Made by a program: the position numbers and the translations under genes. The notes beneath the pieces were generated by a model. The model saw only the letters and a program-made list of their open reading frames with translations. It made no database searches and had not been told where the DNA came from. A DNA stretch of 64,000 nucleotides from Mimachlamys varia (taxonomy: Eukaryota; Mollusca; Bivalvia; Pectinida; Pectinidae), in assembly GCA_947623455.1 (NCBI GenBank), contig OX392542.1, forward strand, positions 10,547,625 through 10,611,624, written 5' to 3'. Position 1 is the stretch's first letter; the number at the start of each line of letters is the position of its first letter. Below are positions 40,501 through 50,395 of the stretch, piece by piece.

Positions 40501-43500
40501 CCCTCGGAATTGTCTAACAAAATTTGAAAGCATTTTGTCTACATTCTTCAAAATATTCCCTTTTAAATCAAACACATCGTTACAATCTTTGAATCCACCT
40601 TTTGAAACAATTTTCATACTACTCTGTAGGTACACTAATCAGAAACTGGTGAACTACAGATCCCAGCGCACTTCTGGACCTATATCTAAAATCACACGAG
40701 GCAAGGTCTGGGCTGTATGGAGAGTGGAGTAACACATTGACCTTTTCTGACTTAAAAAAATGGACTAAATTTGGCGATTTGTGGGCTGGGGCATTGCCAT
40801 GTAACAATTGAACATGTTAGAGACCTTTTCTGACATGTTGGGTACTTCTGCAGTTTCTTAGCTATTTGTACCCGTGTACGTTTCTGACCGTAAAACTAGC
40901 ATCTTTCCAAATTATTTGGTAACCGCTAACCTATGTCTTCCCGAGTAAGGGGCATCCTTAACTGATTCGTGACCAGAATGAAATTTAGTAAACCATCTAT
41001 AAACTGTGGAAAAAGACATTCGTTTATCCCCATTAACAGCACATATCTCATCATATATATATTTGACGCTCTATAGACACAATACAGCGATGAGCGTTGA
41101 ACCATTTTGTACTGGTTTTATGCGCGTAAGTCACGTACTTTTCGAGTATATAGTGCGTTTGCAAAACTTTTCGAACATTCCTCGTAATACGCAATCCAAG
41201 ATATTTAGAATAAGCCCTAGAATGTCTCAGCAGAAAACCCCTAAATGTCACCTTTTCATTAAAAGTGTTTTAGTATTCTTTTTTTTTCAACCTTGGAAAA
41301 ATGTTCGCCAGTTAAGCCAGGGCCTTGGTTCAGTGACGTTAATATATATGTAATGTCCCAACTTTTAGTACCATATCCATGTGACCTGAAGGACCATGTT
41401 CAGTGGTCAGATTTAGAAGTTTGCTATTTACCATGATCCCACTAACTAGCGGCCTAGGGCACATTTGCGGTTGTAACATTCACACCAGTTGTCAGCTAAA
41501 ACGTTCTAATGATTTCGTTTTCCTCAGCGTTAACAAAGTATATATGTACATTTTTGTATGTTTTGTTGGAAGTTCAAAATAAACCCCAATACATATAAAA
41601 CAAAGGCAATTGTTAATGTGTTAAATCTTTTATTGTTTAAAGGTCCTCTACGTCTCCAGTTCCAAACCTAGTACTGTAGAATCGACTATGTATGTAATAC
41701 AAGTGTCGTGTTGTATACGTCCCCGTACAACAAACTTACGTAAAGATAAGATTCAAAAGATCTAATAAGTACGCATTGTTTATAAAGTTAATTAACTGAG
41801 GTGAGATGTTTGAGAACGAGGCAGTGTTTAGACGTTCTTTAAGGATCCCCGTACCACTACGAAAACACGTAGCTTTACATTGAACACTTCTTTAAAATGA
41901 CTTTTATATAATACTTTATTTCTGAAATAAAACAATAATAATATGCATAAAAATGGGGGGGGGGGGGATATAAAATATAAATAAGATTTGTAAAACTCAA
42001 GCTAAAAGTAGGTGAGTGAAAAAAAAATCATGCAGCACAACCAGAATGTGTTTAAATGTGACTTGTCGATGTCATCTTACAAATGACCAGTGGAACATTC
42101 ATGGACGTTAGCAAATCGTTCTCAAATGTGAAATGGTCCAGCAATGACATTTACCTGTACACCTTTATGTGTAGAATTGGAGAGTACATGTGGCCTTACT
42201 AGCCTTGGTTAGTGGGAATATCCCTTCAATCAAGCGGTAAAGTATCCGGCTATAGACTGAAGGGTCACTAGTTCAAACCCCAGTTGGGGCAGGTTTTTTT
42301 TTTCACTAGTCCTTCCTATTATAGATTTGGTGCCGCTGACCACTCACTCTAAAAATGGAAGCTATAGGAAATTGAAATGCTTCCTTCGAGATATTAAAAC
42401 AGGGTTGTTGTCTTCGGGTTCGTGAGTTTTTGAAGGATGGAGAAGTGTAGATGTTGAGAGTTCCGGCTGCCTTCAATTCCCTTTAGTCAAGCGGTAGAGT
42501 GTCCGGCTAGAGACCGAAGGGTCACTAGTTCGAACCTCGGCGGGACAGACTATTTTTCGTTGCATAAGTTTTTTCAGTTGTGCTACTTTTCACAACCATT
42601 GCTTACGAACCAGGAAAAAATGTTAAGAAAAAGGGGGAGGTAACTGTATACGAAAAATACTATGGAACTCGACAGTGTATAACTGTAGCGGGACAGAAAT
42701 CCTTAACCCAAACCGGGTTTTACTTTGACACGCAAGTCTGAGTGAATAGCATATCTATCGATCGTCGAATATTGATTAGATATTGATTAAACGTCAATAG
42801 ATCAATAACTGATTGGAATTTTGGCAACATAACGCTCGTTTATGATTAACAGGGGAAAGATTTGATCAAGCGGAATATTTGATAATTGATTCATTATCAA
42901 TTAAATGCCTTGTTATGGTTCCAGACTATAAACAGACAAGACTATCTACATAAATAGCGTGACCAACTCTTATAGACAAACTCATAGCGATTAAAGTGAC
43001 ATCCGATACGGGGAATTGTCAATGTGTCTACTGTTAGGCGGAATATCCTTCAGTTTATTTTTATATAGATCCAATTGTAAATCTGGCCGGTCCCTGTAAG
43101 CTTTGTCCGGGTGTAAATCTAGATAGTACATGTAGCTGTATCCGTGGTTTTAAATCTGGTCTGTCCTCTATAGATAGTCTCCGCGATAGTAATAGATATT
43201 TCCTTGTTAAATAGACATATATTTAAGCGATATTGTTATTTTTTCAAGTGCGACAAAACAAATTAGACATATGTTTAAGCGATATTGTCATTTTCAAGTG
43301 CGACAAAAGTTTTGACAATCCCACAAATACCACAGGTGAAATGCAATACTGTGTCAGACTATAAAAACACTAGTGACATATCAGAATCGATATACTATCT
43401 CGTTATAACGAGATAAAATATTCTTTGGATGTCCTCATCAAACGCCGCACATAGTTACCAAGGTTGTGTTTGTTCGTGCCTGGATGTTTTTGTTGAGTGA

Positions 43501-46500
43501 CAAATAAACATTGTGTTTAGGACAAAAAGAAACAAATAAAACAGGTCTTTTAAATACGGATTGTTTGGGTTTATAAAATGCAATATTACGATTGTCAGTG
43601 GCGTAGCAAATCTTTTTGAAAGTGTAAGCTTTGGGTTAGGGGTTGGGTTTTAAGTGATACAAAAAAATAGCTTTCATATATTAATAAACAACACCAACTA
43701 ACATTTGAAAGTGATTTCACCTTGTTTTGTTGAATTTGAAAGAAAAAGGACAAACTGAACTACCGAATGATTTAATATTAAAATTTATGTGCAAATATAT
43801 TTCTTTGTGATTTAGTTTACACGATGGTAACTGAAAATCAATAAAAGACGGAGAAAAATATGCGGGTGGCATTAGAGTGTATAAATATGATTGCTACGCC
43901 GCTGATTGTTAACAAGCGAGTTAACTATATTAGTCGTAGCTCAGTCTGCGGTATTCCCGTGTTCGCCAATTTTGGAGATAATTTTACAGCCATGTCGGAT
44001 AAATTTCCCCATTGCTTAACAGTTACCTATGAGCAAAGCGAAGAGACTGTTTTGCGACACAAAAACCGTTAATTCGATTAATATAAACTCATTTTGATTT
44101 ATTGCTTGATTTGTTCGAATGTTTAAGCAAACTTAACAAACACCTTAGTAAATTACACGTCCAGAGCAAGGTCCATGGTTAGCAATGATACATACCAACA
44201 ACTGATCCAAGTTAGTCTGTTAAATTGCACTGAAATAGTGATTCATGGACTTGCAACTCGATATCATATATCTTCACCTTTAAATAATGGGCTTTTCGTA
44301 TTCCGAAAACAACATTACTGTCTATAGTTATTTTTATTTCAGGTATAGTAACCGTAAAGGTGGTATTTATTTATTTTTTTGAATAACTAAAAAAGTATTT
44401 ATAACACTCAAAATTTCGTTCTAGTGATTCGTGATAATTTTCAGAAAAGCAGAGTTCACTAGACAATACTTGTCGTGGCTGTGGAGGTCGGCACAGATTG
44501 GTTGTTTGTTACATCACGGTAGCTGTTCTAATTTGTCAGCTCAGATTTTTGATGCATGTGTAATTGGTCATATCTGACGTATTTCCAGGTCCGATTTGAG
44601 ATCAGAATCCCGATACTGTTGTCACCTGACCAGTGGATCAGAACTCTGGAACAAATTCTCCTGCTCATCTTGATCCTGGGACGCTGGATACTTCCGAAAG
44701 GAAAACTCACGCATGACCAACTATCTCAACTGTTGTTAGTTTATATCGGCACGGCTGCAGATATCGTCGAGTTCTTTGAAGCGTTTAAAGAAGAGGAGGT
44801 AGGAATGTGTTTATCAAGCAGCTTATTGACACATATTACTCGAACGCAGAGACATCCCGCAGTAAATTACCATCTTTCATTTCCGGTCGATGTTTTTATT
44901 ATCTTTATATGATATGATGATGCTTGGTTGTTTGCAGACATGTTAAGATTGCTCGGCTGGAAGATATCATCATTCATTTTATTTAATTCATATTGCAAAT
45001 CTATTTTTCCTGAAACGACGTTCGAGTTATCACGCAGAACCCAGCCCGTGGAACATGTATTGATTCAGCACAAACTATAAGTTAGCTAATATAGCAAAGT
45101 AATTTCCTTTCTGAAATAAACACGAAACGGTTTACATCATCTTGATTAAAGATGCACTGAGCGGTCTCGTCTTGACGAGAATTCTTCCAGTTCGAGACGA
45201 GACTTGACACTGCGGTGATTTTTATTACTTTGCACTATGATCTCAGGTTATACATGGGGAGGTCAGAACCAAAACATTACGTAACGGTAGCGATGTTTCG
45301 TCAGAAAACTGAGTAGGTCATTGTCAAGCAATTTTTCACAGTTGCCAAATTGGAAATCCTTACGCCAAAATAATTCATATTCTTTTAAGGTTTTGATATT
45401 TTGTCTAAAATATGCAATGCGTTTCACTAAAAGTGATTAAAAAGAGTTTACAGATGATAATAATGCGAAAGCGTACATACTTCTGGTGTGTCTTAGTAAA
45501 CTAATACAATCTTGGAAATCATGGATGCTGTGTTCGTATCCAGAGTGCCATTTTTATAACCCTTTTCGAAAAATACATTCATTACAAAATGTTTTGGTGC
45601 ATTTATTGTACATCATACAGGTCAGCTTTAGAATATGAGTTAACTTATCGTTTTTAGTATTAAGTTGACAATGTTATTGATTAGAACGATTTATTTGTTT
45701 GAAATACTCAATTTCATTTCATAGGTACAATTCAATCGGAGATAGGTTCAATTCAATTCGTCTTATTTGAACCTATTTTTAATATAATTGTAGCTATCTT
45801 CAATTGAATTTTACCTATCTTCAATTGAATTGTACCTATCTTCAATTGAATTGTACATATCTTCAATTGAATTGTACATATCTTTAATTATTTGCAATCA
45901 ATTGAATATGTGGTAATATACAATGAAGCCATGTGTTTATTTACTATATCTGTCGTAAAGAGGACACTGTCGGTTATCTTTTGTTGTTGCTACTTGTAGT
46001 CTCATACATGTCCTGTATAAAGGTTTTTTTCGGTAACGTATATTTCACGCTTTAAGAGCTATATACCCTTGACGCAGCGTTGTAGCTTTAACTAGACGCT
46101 TTGGGTGGAATAAACATATCTATCTATTTTTTGTTCATCGTGTCTACGAGTATTGTTTTTTATTCAGTTAACTACATCAAATTTACATTTTTACACAATT
46201 TGTAAGGATTTTGAATTCATCTTTTCCTTTCCCTTTTTTCGCCAGGTCCGTTACAACAAGATGCTGTGTATCATCATCCTTGGGTTGTGGTCTCTCAGTC
46301 TCATCCAGTTCACCCTGGTGTTGACTGCTGCCAAGGCACGGCGTGATCAATCTGGTCTCGTGACCGGAAACGAGGGTGGACGGCGCCAAAAGAACGGATG
46401 TTGCGCGGCAGACGTGTACGGAATCCTCATATCCATTTTACTTCAAGATCTCCCATTTCTAGTGCTTCGACTTTTGTTGATATTTAAGTATAAAGTTCTC

Positions 46501-46863
46501 AGTTACACTAATATGTTTTTCACCTCCAAGAACACACTTGTCATAGTTCTGCTGCTATACCGACTGGTTGTTGTTTACATCGAACGCAAAAACAACAAAC
46601 CGAACGCTTTAGATCACCGAGAGTACCCGCAAGAGGATTTCGGAACTCCTCGAGAGGTGATACCAAGAAGCCAAAGTGTGAGCCATAACGTCCGTCAGTC
46701 ACCCTACGGAGGCCATCTTCCAGACGACAAACAATATCTGATGAAGACACTTCCTCGTAGTAACAACCATAACGACAACAAACCAAAAATGTACAAACTT
46801 CGTCAAGAAAAGTATCAATGGGGAAAAGATTACCACTTTGAACAAGTAGACGGCCGTGTGTAG
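37394..46863 (+). CDS. TMEM26: TMEM26 homologue, multi-pass membrane protein (four coding exons)
   Basis: Join of 37394-37593, 39304-39469, 44589-44798 and 46246-46863, giving 397 residues; vertebrate TMEM26 is slightly shorter, near 370. All introns are GT-AG and phases agree (2, 0, 0). The order of conserved blocks follows the family: RLLF..H.L..IWR and FW.L......LIETSVTL in exon 1, VPSIWFLELHE in exon 2, ILLLILILGRWILPKGKLTH with DQLSQLLLVYIGTAADIVEF in exon 3, QDLPFLVLRLLLIFKYKV and LLYRLVV in exon 4. About eight hydrophobic segments are visible (near residues 10-30, 39-59, 68-89, 139-158, 168-187, 197-220, 251-272, 288-305). A polar tail of about 90 residues follows. The family is a poorly characterised integral membrane protein, known mainly as a beige-fat surface marker in mammals; its molecular role is not established. 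The start ATG has G at -3 and +4. Confidence 0.94.
37650..38130. repeat. Degenerate tandem repeat in intron 1
   Basis: TTCTGAAATAYCGAAA followed by CCTAGTGACATG, AAGTTTGC, AGGTCACA and AAAACCTTCAA recurs three to four times with unequal spacing (37664, about 37950 and 38070). Copies are diverged. Confidence 0.75.
38280..38905 (+). pseudogene. 5'-truncated retroelement in TMEM26 intron 1 (RT family copy e)
   Basis: An open stretch of 112 codons ending at 38616 encodes the RT C-terminal region: YDKRDDFNFPIVNF, YGVYMSQLIRYSRACSKYRD, GFECCRLIRTMGKLYGR, DMKMDVFEYAL stop. The 3' tail follows, with a short AAATGT hexamer expansion at 38781-38812, and ends near 38905. It is the cleanest C-terminal copy in the window but lacks the catalytic domain. 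Confidence 0.9.
39304..39469 (+). CDS. TMEM26: TMEM26 coding exon 2
   Basis: One base completing Trp67, then 55 codons carrying the third hydrophobic segment and WFLELHEME. The donor GGT|GTAAGT at 39470 is strong and in phase 0. Confidence 0.92.
40365..40468 (-). pseudogene. Retroelement fragment in intron 2 (RT family copy f)
   Basis: About 100 bp of the RT C-terminal coding region on the minus strand (AAGATGGCGACCATAAAACT on the given strand). It abuts the mariner relic and lacks the family 3' end. Confidence 0.8.
40469..41370 (-). pseudogene. Degraded Tc1/mariner-type transposon
   Basis: On the minus strand, about 41090-40940 encodes an N-terminal helix-turn-helix region (MSFSTVYRWFTKFHSGHESV ... 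YSGRHRLAVTK). 40807-40470 encodes the C-terminal catalytic part (NAPAHKS, YSPDLASCDF, ALGSVVHQFL). The middle of the transposase, including the first catalytic aspartates, is missing and stops and frameshifts are present. DDE transposases of this family cut and paste DNA at TA sites; this copy cannot. Clear terminal inverted repeats were not paired. Confidence 0.88.
41955..41967 (+). repeat. Poly(G) run, 13 bases
   Basis: Uninterrupted G13 within AT-rich intron sequence. Length is uncertain because of sequencing error in homopolymers. Confidence 0.95.
42220..42303 (+). repeat. tRNA-like element 1 (pol III boxes, T10 terminator)
   Basis: AATCAAGCGGT at 42228 resembles an A box and AGTTCAAACCC at 42270 a B box. 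The spacing is tRNA-like and ten T residues follow at 42294-42303. The acceptor and T-arm stems pair poorly, so it is a tRNA-derived repeat or pseudogene rather than a working tRNA. Confidence 0.6.
42475..42557 (+). repeat. tRNA-like element 2 (pol III boxes, T5 terminator)
   Basis: TAGTCAAGCGG at 42484 (A box) and AGTTCGAACCT at 42527 (B box) flank a possible anticodon arm with loop CTAGAGA, and T5 follows at 42553. It resembles element 1, 257 bp upstream, over about 70 bases. T-stem pairing is weak (about three of five pairs), so I do not call an intact serine-type tRNA. Confidence 0.6.
43212..43315. repeat. 52-bp tandem duplication
   Basis: TAGACATATATTTAAGCGAT at 43212 repeats as TAGACATATGTTTAAGCGAT at 43264. 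Both end CAAGTGCGACAAAA. A few differences separate the copies. Confidence 0.9.
43396..43415. other. Perfect 20-bp palindrome
   Basis: TATCTCGTTATAACGAGATA equals its own reverse complement. It lies in TMEM26 intron 2. No function is known. Confidence 0.95.
44589..44798 (+). CDS. TMEM26: TMEM26 coding exon 3
   Basis: Seventy codons in phase 0 at both ends. It carries the most conserved family block: two hydrophobic segments joined by GRWILPKGKLTHDQLSQLLL. The donor is GAG|GTAGGA at 44799. Confidence 0.94.
44799..46245 (+). other. TMEM26: TMEM26 intron 3 (1447 bp)
   Basis: Phase 0 GT-AG intron with a long pyrimidine tract before CGCCAG at 46245. It holds the 21-bp repeat at 45788-45890. Confidence 0.9.
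45788..45890. repeat. 21-bp tandem repeat with TTCAATTGAA palindrome
   Basis: CTATCTTCAATTGAATTGTA recurs at 45794, 45815 and 45836, with a related ATATCTTCAATTGAATTGTA copy next. About five copies are recognisable. Related fragments in inverted orientation lie at 45725-45770. Confidence 0.9.
46246..46863 (+). CDS. TMEM26: TMEM26 coding exon 4 (last) and stop
   Basis: Encodes residues 193-397 and TAG. Three hydrophobic segments are followed by a polar tail rich in Asn, Asp, Lys and Arg. Sequence upstream of 46246 stays open but lies before the acceptor and is intronic. Confidence 0.93.
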   Translation, partial: VRYNKMLCIIILGLWSLSLIQFTLVLTAAKARRDQSGLVTGNEGGRRQKNGCCAADVYGILISILLQDLPFLVLRLLLIFKYKVLSYTNMFFTSKNTLVIVLLLYRLVVVYIERKNNKPNALDHREYPQEDFGTPREVIPRSQSVSHNVRQSPYGGHLPDDKQYLMKTLPRSNNHNDNKPKMYKLRQEKYQWGKDYHFEQVDGRV

Positions 46864-46954
46864 ATAAAAATCAAAGACCAGAAACTTGGTTATACTCAGA
46901 CACGAGTTTACTGTTTTATATTTTATCCACGTTTTAAAATGTTCAACTAGGATT

Positions 46955-47259
46955 GCATCCTCGATATCCAGGGGTTACGATCACTTGCGCCCTCTACACC
47001 CCTGAAATATGCCATGGCAAAACTGAAGGCAAGTTCGACCCTTTATTGTACATCAAAAGAATCTCTTGGTCACATAGCGGTAGAGATTGACATGCTTTGG
47101 AGTCGGTTGCTGCTCCTGTGTAATCGTCAAAGGACAGAAATGCAGCCTAGCGATTGGTCAGGATTTTATTTTTACCTGAATGTGTGTTCAGTTTTGGCAC
47201 GACATATTCAAGGGGGGTATAGAGCGTAGGTAATCGTAACCCCTGGATATCGAGGATGC
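46955..47259. mobile_element. 305-bp inverted-repeat mini-transposon with target duplication
   Basis: The left end, GCATCCTCGATATCCAGGGG then TTACGAT, is the exact reverse complement of the right end, ATCGTAA then CCCCTGGATATCGAGGATGC (47233-47259). Similarity continues more weakly inward (TTGCGCCCTCTACACCCCT against AGGGGGGTATAGAGCG). TAGGATT at 46948-46954 and 47260-47266 is a 7- to 8-bp target-site duplication, as in hAT-type elements. It starts 92 bp after the TMEM26 stop. No transposase is encoded, so it is non-autonomous. Confidence 0.92.
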
Positions 47260-48373
47260 TAGGATTGATGCTTGAATTAAATAGATGATTTATGCTGTTC
47301 CGCCGTTTTAGTGATACAGCGTTCCATGACTATGTGAATATGGTATAAACCACAGGACAGCTTTGTGGTAGCTGGTGTTACTGTATGAGGGAATACACAG
47401 AAAGTATACCAAAAGCAAATGTTGCATCTAATTGTGAAAATAAGTACCAAGGAAATACGTAAGAAACAGTGGAATTGAATAAATTGGTCATTCGTTATTC
47501 TGGTCTTCAAGGACTGCATATCCGAATCATAGATTCATCTAAATCCCTGTATATACTACTTTCCGAGTGATTTTAAGTGAAGTGACTTGTAAGGGCATTG
47601 AATCCTACATACCTTTGATCTCAGAATAATGTTATATAATATTATATAAGGACACCGCCCGACAGCGCAACGGCAAAATGAATCGGCTTTTGTCGCGGTA
47701 TTTATCAATGATAACATGAAATAGTTTCCATCCTCAACCTTGCGATGGGTAAGATTTGTTATGTGCAGACTCGATTAAAATGCTGACGGCGAGGTGCCGA
47801 TTTTGTCAGCAACCAATCAAATGATGATGATGTTACGTCTCACGGGAAGCATCACACCGATAAAGGGGAGGTAACTCATTCTGAAAGAAGCGTATGCTGC
47901 CATTGGGATATAATATTTATTCAATGTGAAAACAAATCAACTATTCGCATTCATTTTGCTGATTTCAACATTCCATTTACTTTTCATCATTCAGTGACAT
48001 TCATGAGTGTGTAATGCGCAGTCTTTGCTGTTGTTAGATGCCCACTTTCAATCAATGAGAGTTATCGCGCTTATGTGAATTTATACCGTATGGTGTTGCA
48101 ATATATACATCAATTATGGCTAAGCGATTACCATTAAACTCAATTCACTGAGAAATCCATTCACTGTGTGACATAGAGATATATATCTTCGCGTGTTAAT
48201 ACATAATTATAAACGTACACAATTACGAACAAACTTTACATCGGCATGTATTTTGAATTTGAAATATTTGACAACATCATTTGAATATCATTTGATGGAT
48301 GCTGAATTTTCTGCATTTCATTCGAAATAAAAATCCTCCTGAGTAATAACAGTACCGTGGGGACCAGTTACTA

Positions 48374-48505
48374 TTTCCCGCCATTTTGCCATAACACTCA
48401 CGCCATTTGTCGAGCTTTTTAGTGACCTGTATGCTTCATAGTATGACGTCAATTCACTGCGAATCCGACATGCGCAATTTGTTTGCAAAACAATATGGCG
48501 GACAC
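48374..48505 (+). promoter_or_regulatory. Promoter-like cluster of transcription-factor motifs
   Basis: Within 130 bases lie TTTCCCGCCA (E2F-like, 48374), TGACGTCA (CRE, 48444), CATGCGCA (NRF1-like, 48469) and CAATATGGCGG (YY1-like, 48491). This grouping is typical of broadly expressed animal promoters. It is inferred from sequence alone. Confidence 0.45.
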
Positions 48506-48604
48506 ACTGTTATGTTAGATTGAAAGGCTGTTATGGTTTGATCAGATATCTGCCTTTGTGATACTACTGTATGTATATATACTCTATTATAATACTCTAT
48601 CATC

Positions 48605-48646
48605 ATGCATGCTCTTAGTTTGAAAACAATGATACAAAGGGGCCAG
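48605..48646 (+). CDS. Possible first coding exon of an unknown short gene
   Basis: An ATG is followed by 13 further codons (MHALSLKTMIQRGQ) ending at a strong donor, CAG|GTGAGA. It lies about 100 bp after the promoter-like cluster. A matching acceptor, TTTTTACACAG, ends at 50499. The phase-0 exon after it would read MYTSEPYMSILDIYMYMVTH and stop at 50566-50568, with AATAAA at 50751. The 37-residue product has no recognised relatives, so a non-coding transcript or chance is equally possible. Confidence 0.2.
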
Positions 48647-48949
48647 GTGAGACTTTATCCCTCGTTGGTCTATAGTGGATAAGAAGCAGGTAGATAGTTT
48701 AATTGTGTCTAGACCGTTAATCATTTTGCATAAAGCTATTATTACATATAAACCATTCACACTTTCGTCACAGTGCTGGTCGCTATAACGATTGTTGGGA
48801 ACTCATACTGCCATGTTTATAATATGATATCATGGACTAGTTTTGTTGTTGTTGATTCTCATTGTTAAAATAGTTTGGTCATCCATAGAGGTGTCGAATT
48901 CATTTGTTTGTATTTATGTAGTTATATTTTTTATATAACAACATAACTT

Positions 48950-49690
48950 ATAGTAGCACAGTGGTAAGTTAGGAACTAGTTAACGTTATCATAGTAATTG
49001 TCATAGTAATACCCTAGTAACTGTTAATTTAATTATAACCCTGTAACTGTAGTCATAGTAACCTTTATAAATATGCACAAAGTAATATCATAATGACTAT
49101 GCAAAGTAATAGCCTAGTCACAGTAAGAACAGAAATACTTTCATTACGGTTGCTATAGTAATTTTCATAAATGTAGTCAAAGTATTAGCCTAGACGCCGT
49201 CACCATAGAAATACCTTAGTTACTGTTACGATAGTAACCCGAATAGATGTATCTTAAGTTATATCCTAGTCACCGTAATCATAGAAATACCTTAGTTACT
49301 GTAACCATAGTGATCATAGAAAAATGTATCTATAGTAATACCATAACGTAGTCACCCTAACCATATAATAATATTAGTTATTGTAACATAAATACAAATA
49401 CATGTGCATCTCTGTACCCATAGAAATACCCAAGCAACTGTACATGTACCATAGTAACACTCTAGTTAATTTTACAGTCCCTTGATAATAAACTTGCGAC
49501 TATAACCCTGATAGTACCCTAGTAAATGTTACCACTGAAACCCTAGAATACCCTAGTTACTGTAACCATAGTAATACCCTTGTTACTGCAACTATATCAA
49601 TACCCTAGTTACTTAAAACAATAGTGATACCCTAGTTGATGTTATCAAAGTATAATACTAGTTATTGTCAAATAATTCTAATATATAATT
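48950..49690. repeat. Degenerate repeat of ACCCTAGTTACTGTAACCAT words
   Basis: Words like ATAGTAATACCCTAGTTACT and GTAACCATAGTAA recur about every 50-60 bp with heavy divergence. It grades into the regular 63-bp repeat downstream and is probably its decayed edge. Confidence 0.75.
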
Positions 49691-49699
49691 TGCAGCTTC

Positions 49700-50390
49700 T
49701 TTAGTTGTATGGTAATTACTTTTACCATGGCCACGTGCTAGTTACTGTTACTATACTGCTACTCTAGTTGTATAGTATTTACTGTTACCATGGCCACGTG
49801 CTTGTTACTGTTACTATACTGCTACTCTAGTTGTATAGTATTTACTGTTACCATGACCACGTCCTAGTTACTGTTACTATACTGCTACTTTGGTTGTATA
49901 GTATTTACTGTTACCATGACCATGTGTTAGTTACTGTTACTATACTGCTACTTTGGTTGTATAGTATTTACTGTTACCATGACCATGTGTTAGTTACTGT
50001 TACTATACTGCTACTTTAGTTGTATAGTATTTACTGTTACTATGTCCACGTGTTAGTTACTGTTACTATACTGCTACTTTAGTTGTATGGTATTTACTGT
50101 TACCATGACCACGTGTTAGTTACTGTTACTATACTGCTACTTTAGTTGTATGGTATTTACTGTTACCATGACCACGTGTTAGTTACTGTTACTATACTGC
50201 TACTTTAGTTGTATGGTATTTACTGTTACCATGACCACGTGTTAGTTACTGTTACTATACTGCTACTTTAGTTGTATGGTATTTACTGTTACCATGACCA
50301 CGTGTTAGTTACTGTTACTATACTGCTACTTTAGTTGTATGGTATTTACTGTTACCATGACCACGTGTTAGTTACTGTTACTAAACTTAT
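49700..50390. repeat. 63-bp minisatellite, about eleven copies, with CACGTG sites
   Basis: TTACTGTTACTATACTGCTA, then CTTTAGTTGTATGGTATTTACTG, then TTACCATGACCACGTGTTAG repeats at 63 bp (TACCATG at 50101, 50164, 50227, 50290 and 50353). Copies become more alike to the right. Most copies contain CACGTG, and early ones GGCCACGTG. Being a multiple of three, the unit leaves a 21-residue repeat frame open at 49831-50019, which is not judged a gene. Confidence 0.95.
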
Positions 50391-50395
50391 GTTAG

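Larger units (their letters stand above)
39470..44588 (+). other. TMEM26: TMEM26 intron 2 (5119 bp)
   Basis: Phase 0 GT-AG intron with acceptor TCTGACGTATTTCCAG. It contains retroelement fragment f, a mariner relic, two tRNA-like elements, a G13 run and a 52-bp duplication. A 70-codon ATG frame at 43860-44072 has no recognised domain. Confidence 0.9.
47267..48950. other. TMEM26 downstream region
   Basis: An AATAAA at 47478-47483 could end the TMEM26 transcript, giving a 3' UTR of about 630 bp that includes the mini-transposon. The promoter-like cluster at 48374-48505 is listed separately. No other gene was recognised. Confidence 0.45.

Noticed and set aside
42475..42557. Functional serine-type tRNA gene
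   Set aside because: The anticodon arm can be drawn, but the acceptor and T stems have several mismatches and a near-copy lies 257 bp upstream, so a tRNA-derived repeat is the better call.
49831..50019. 21-residue repeated frame
   Set aside because: Direct translation of the 63-bp minisatellite with a non-ATG start and no flanking coding sequence.
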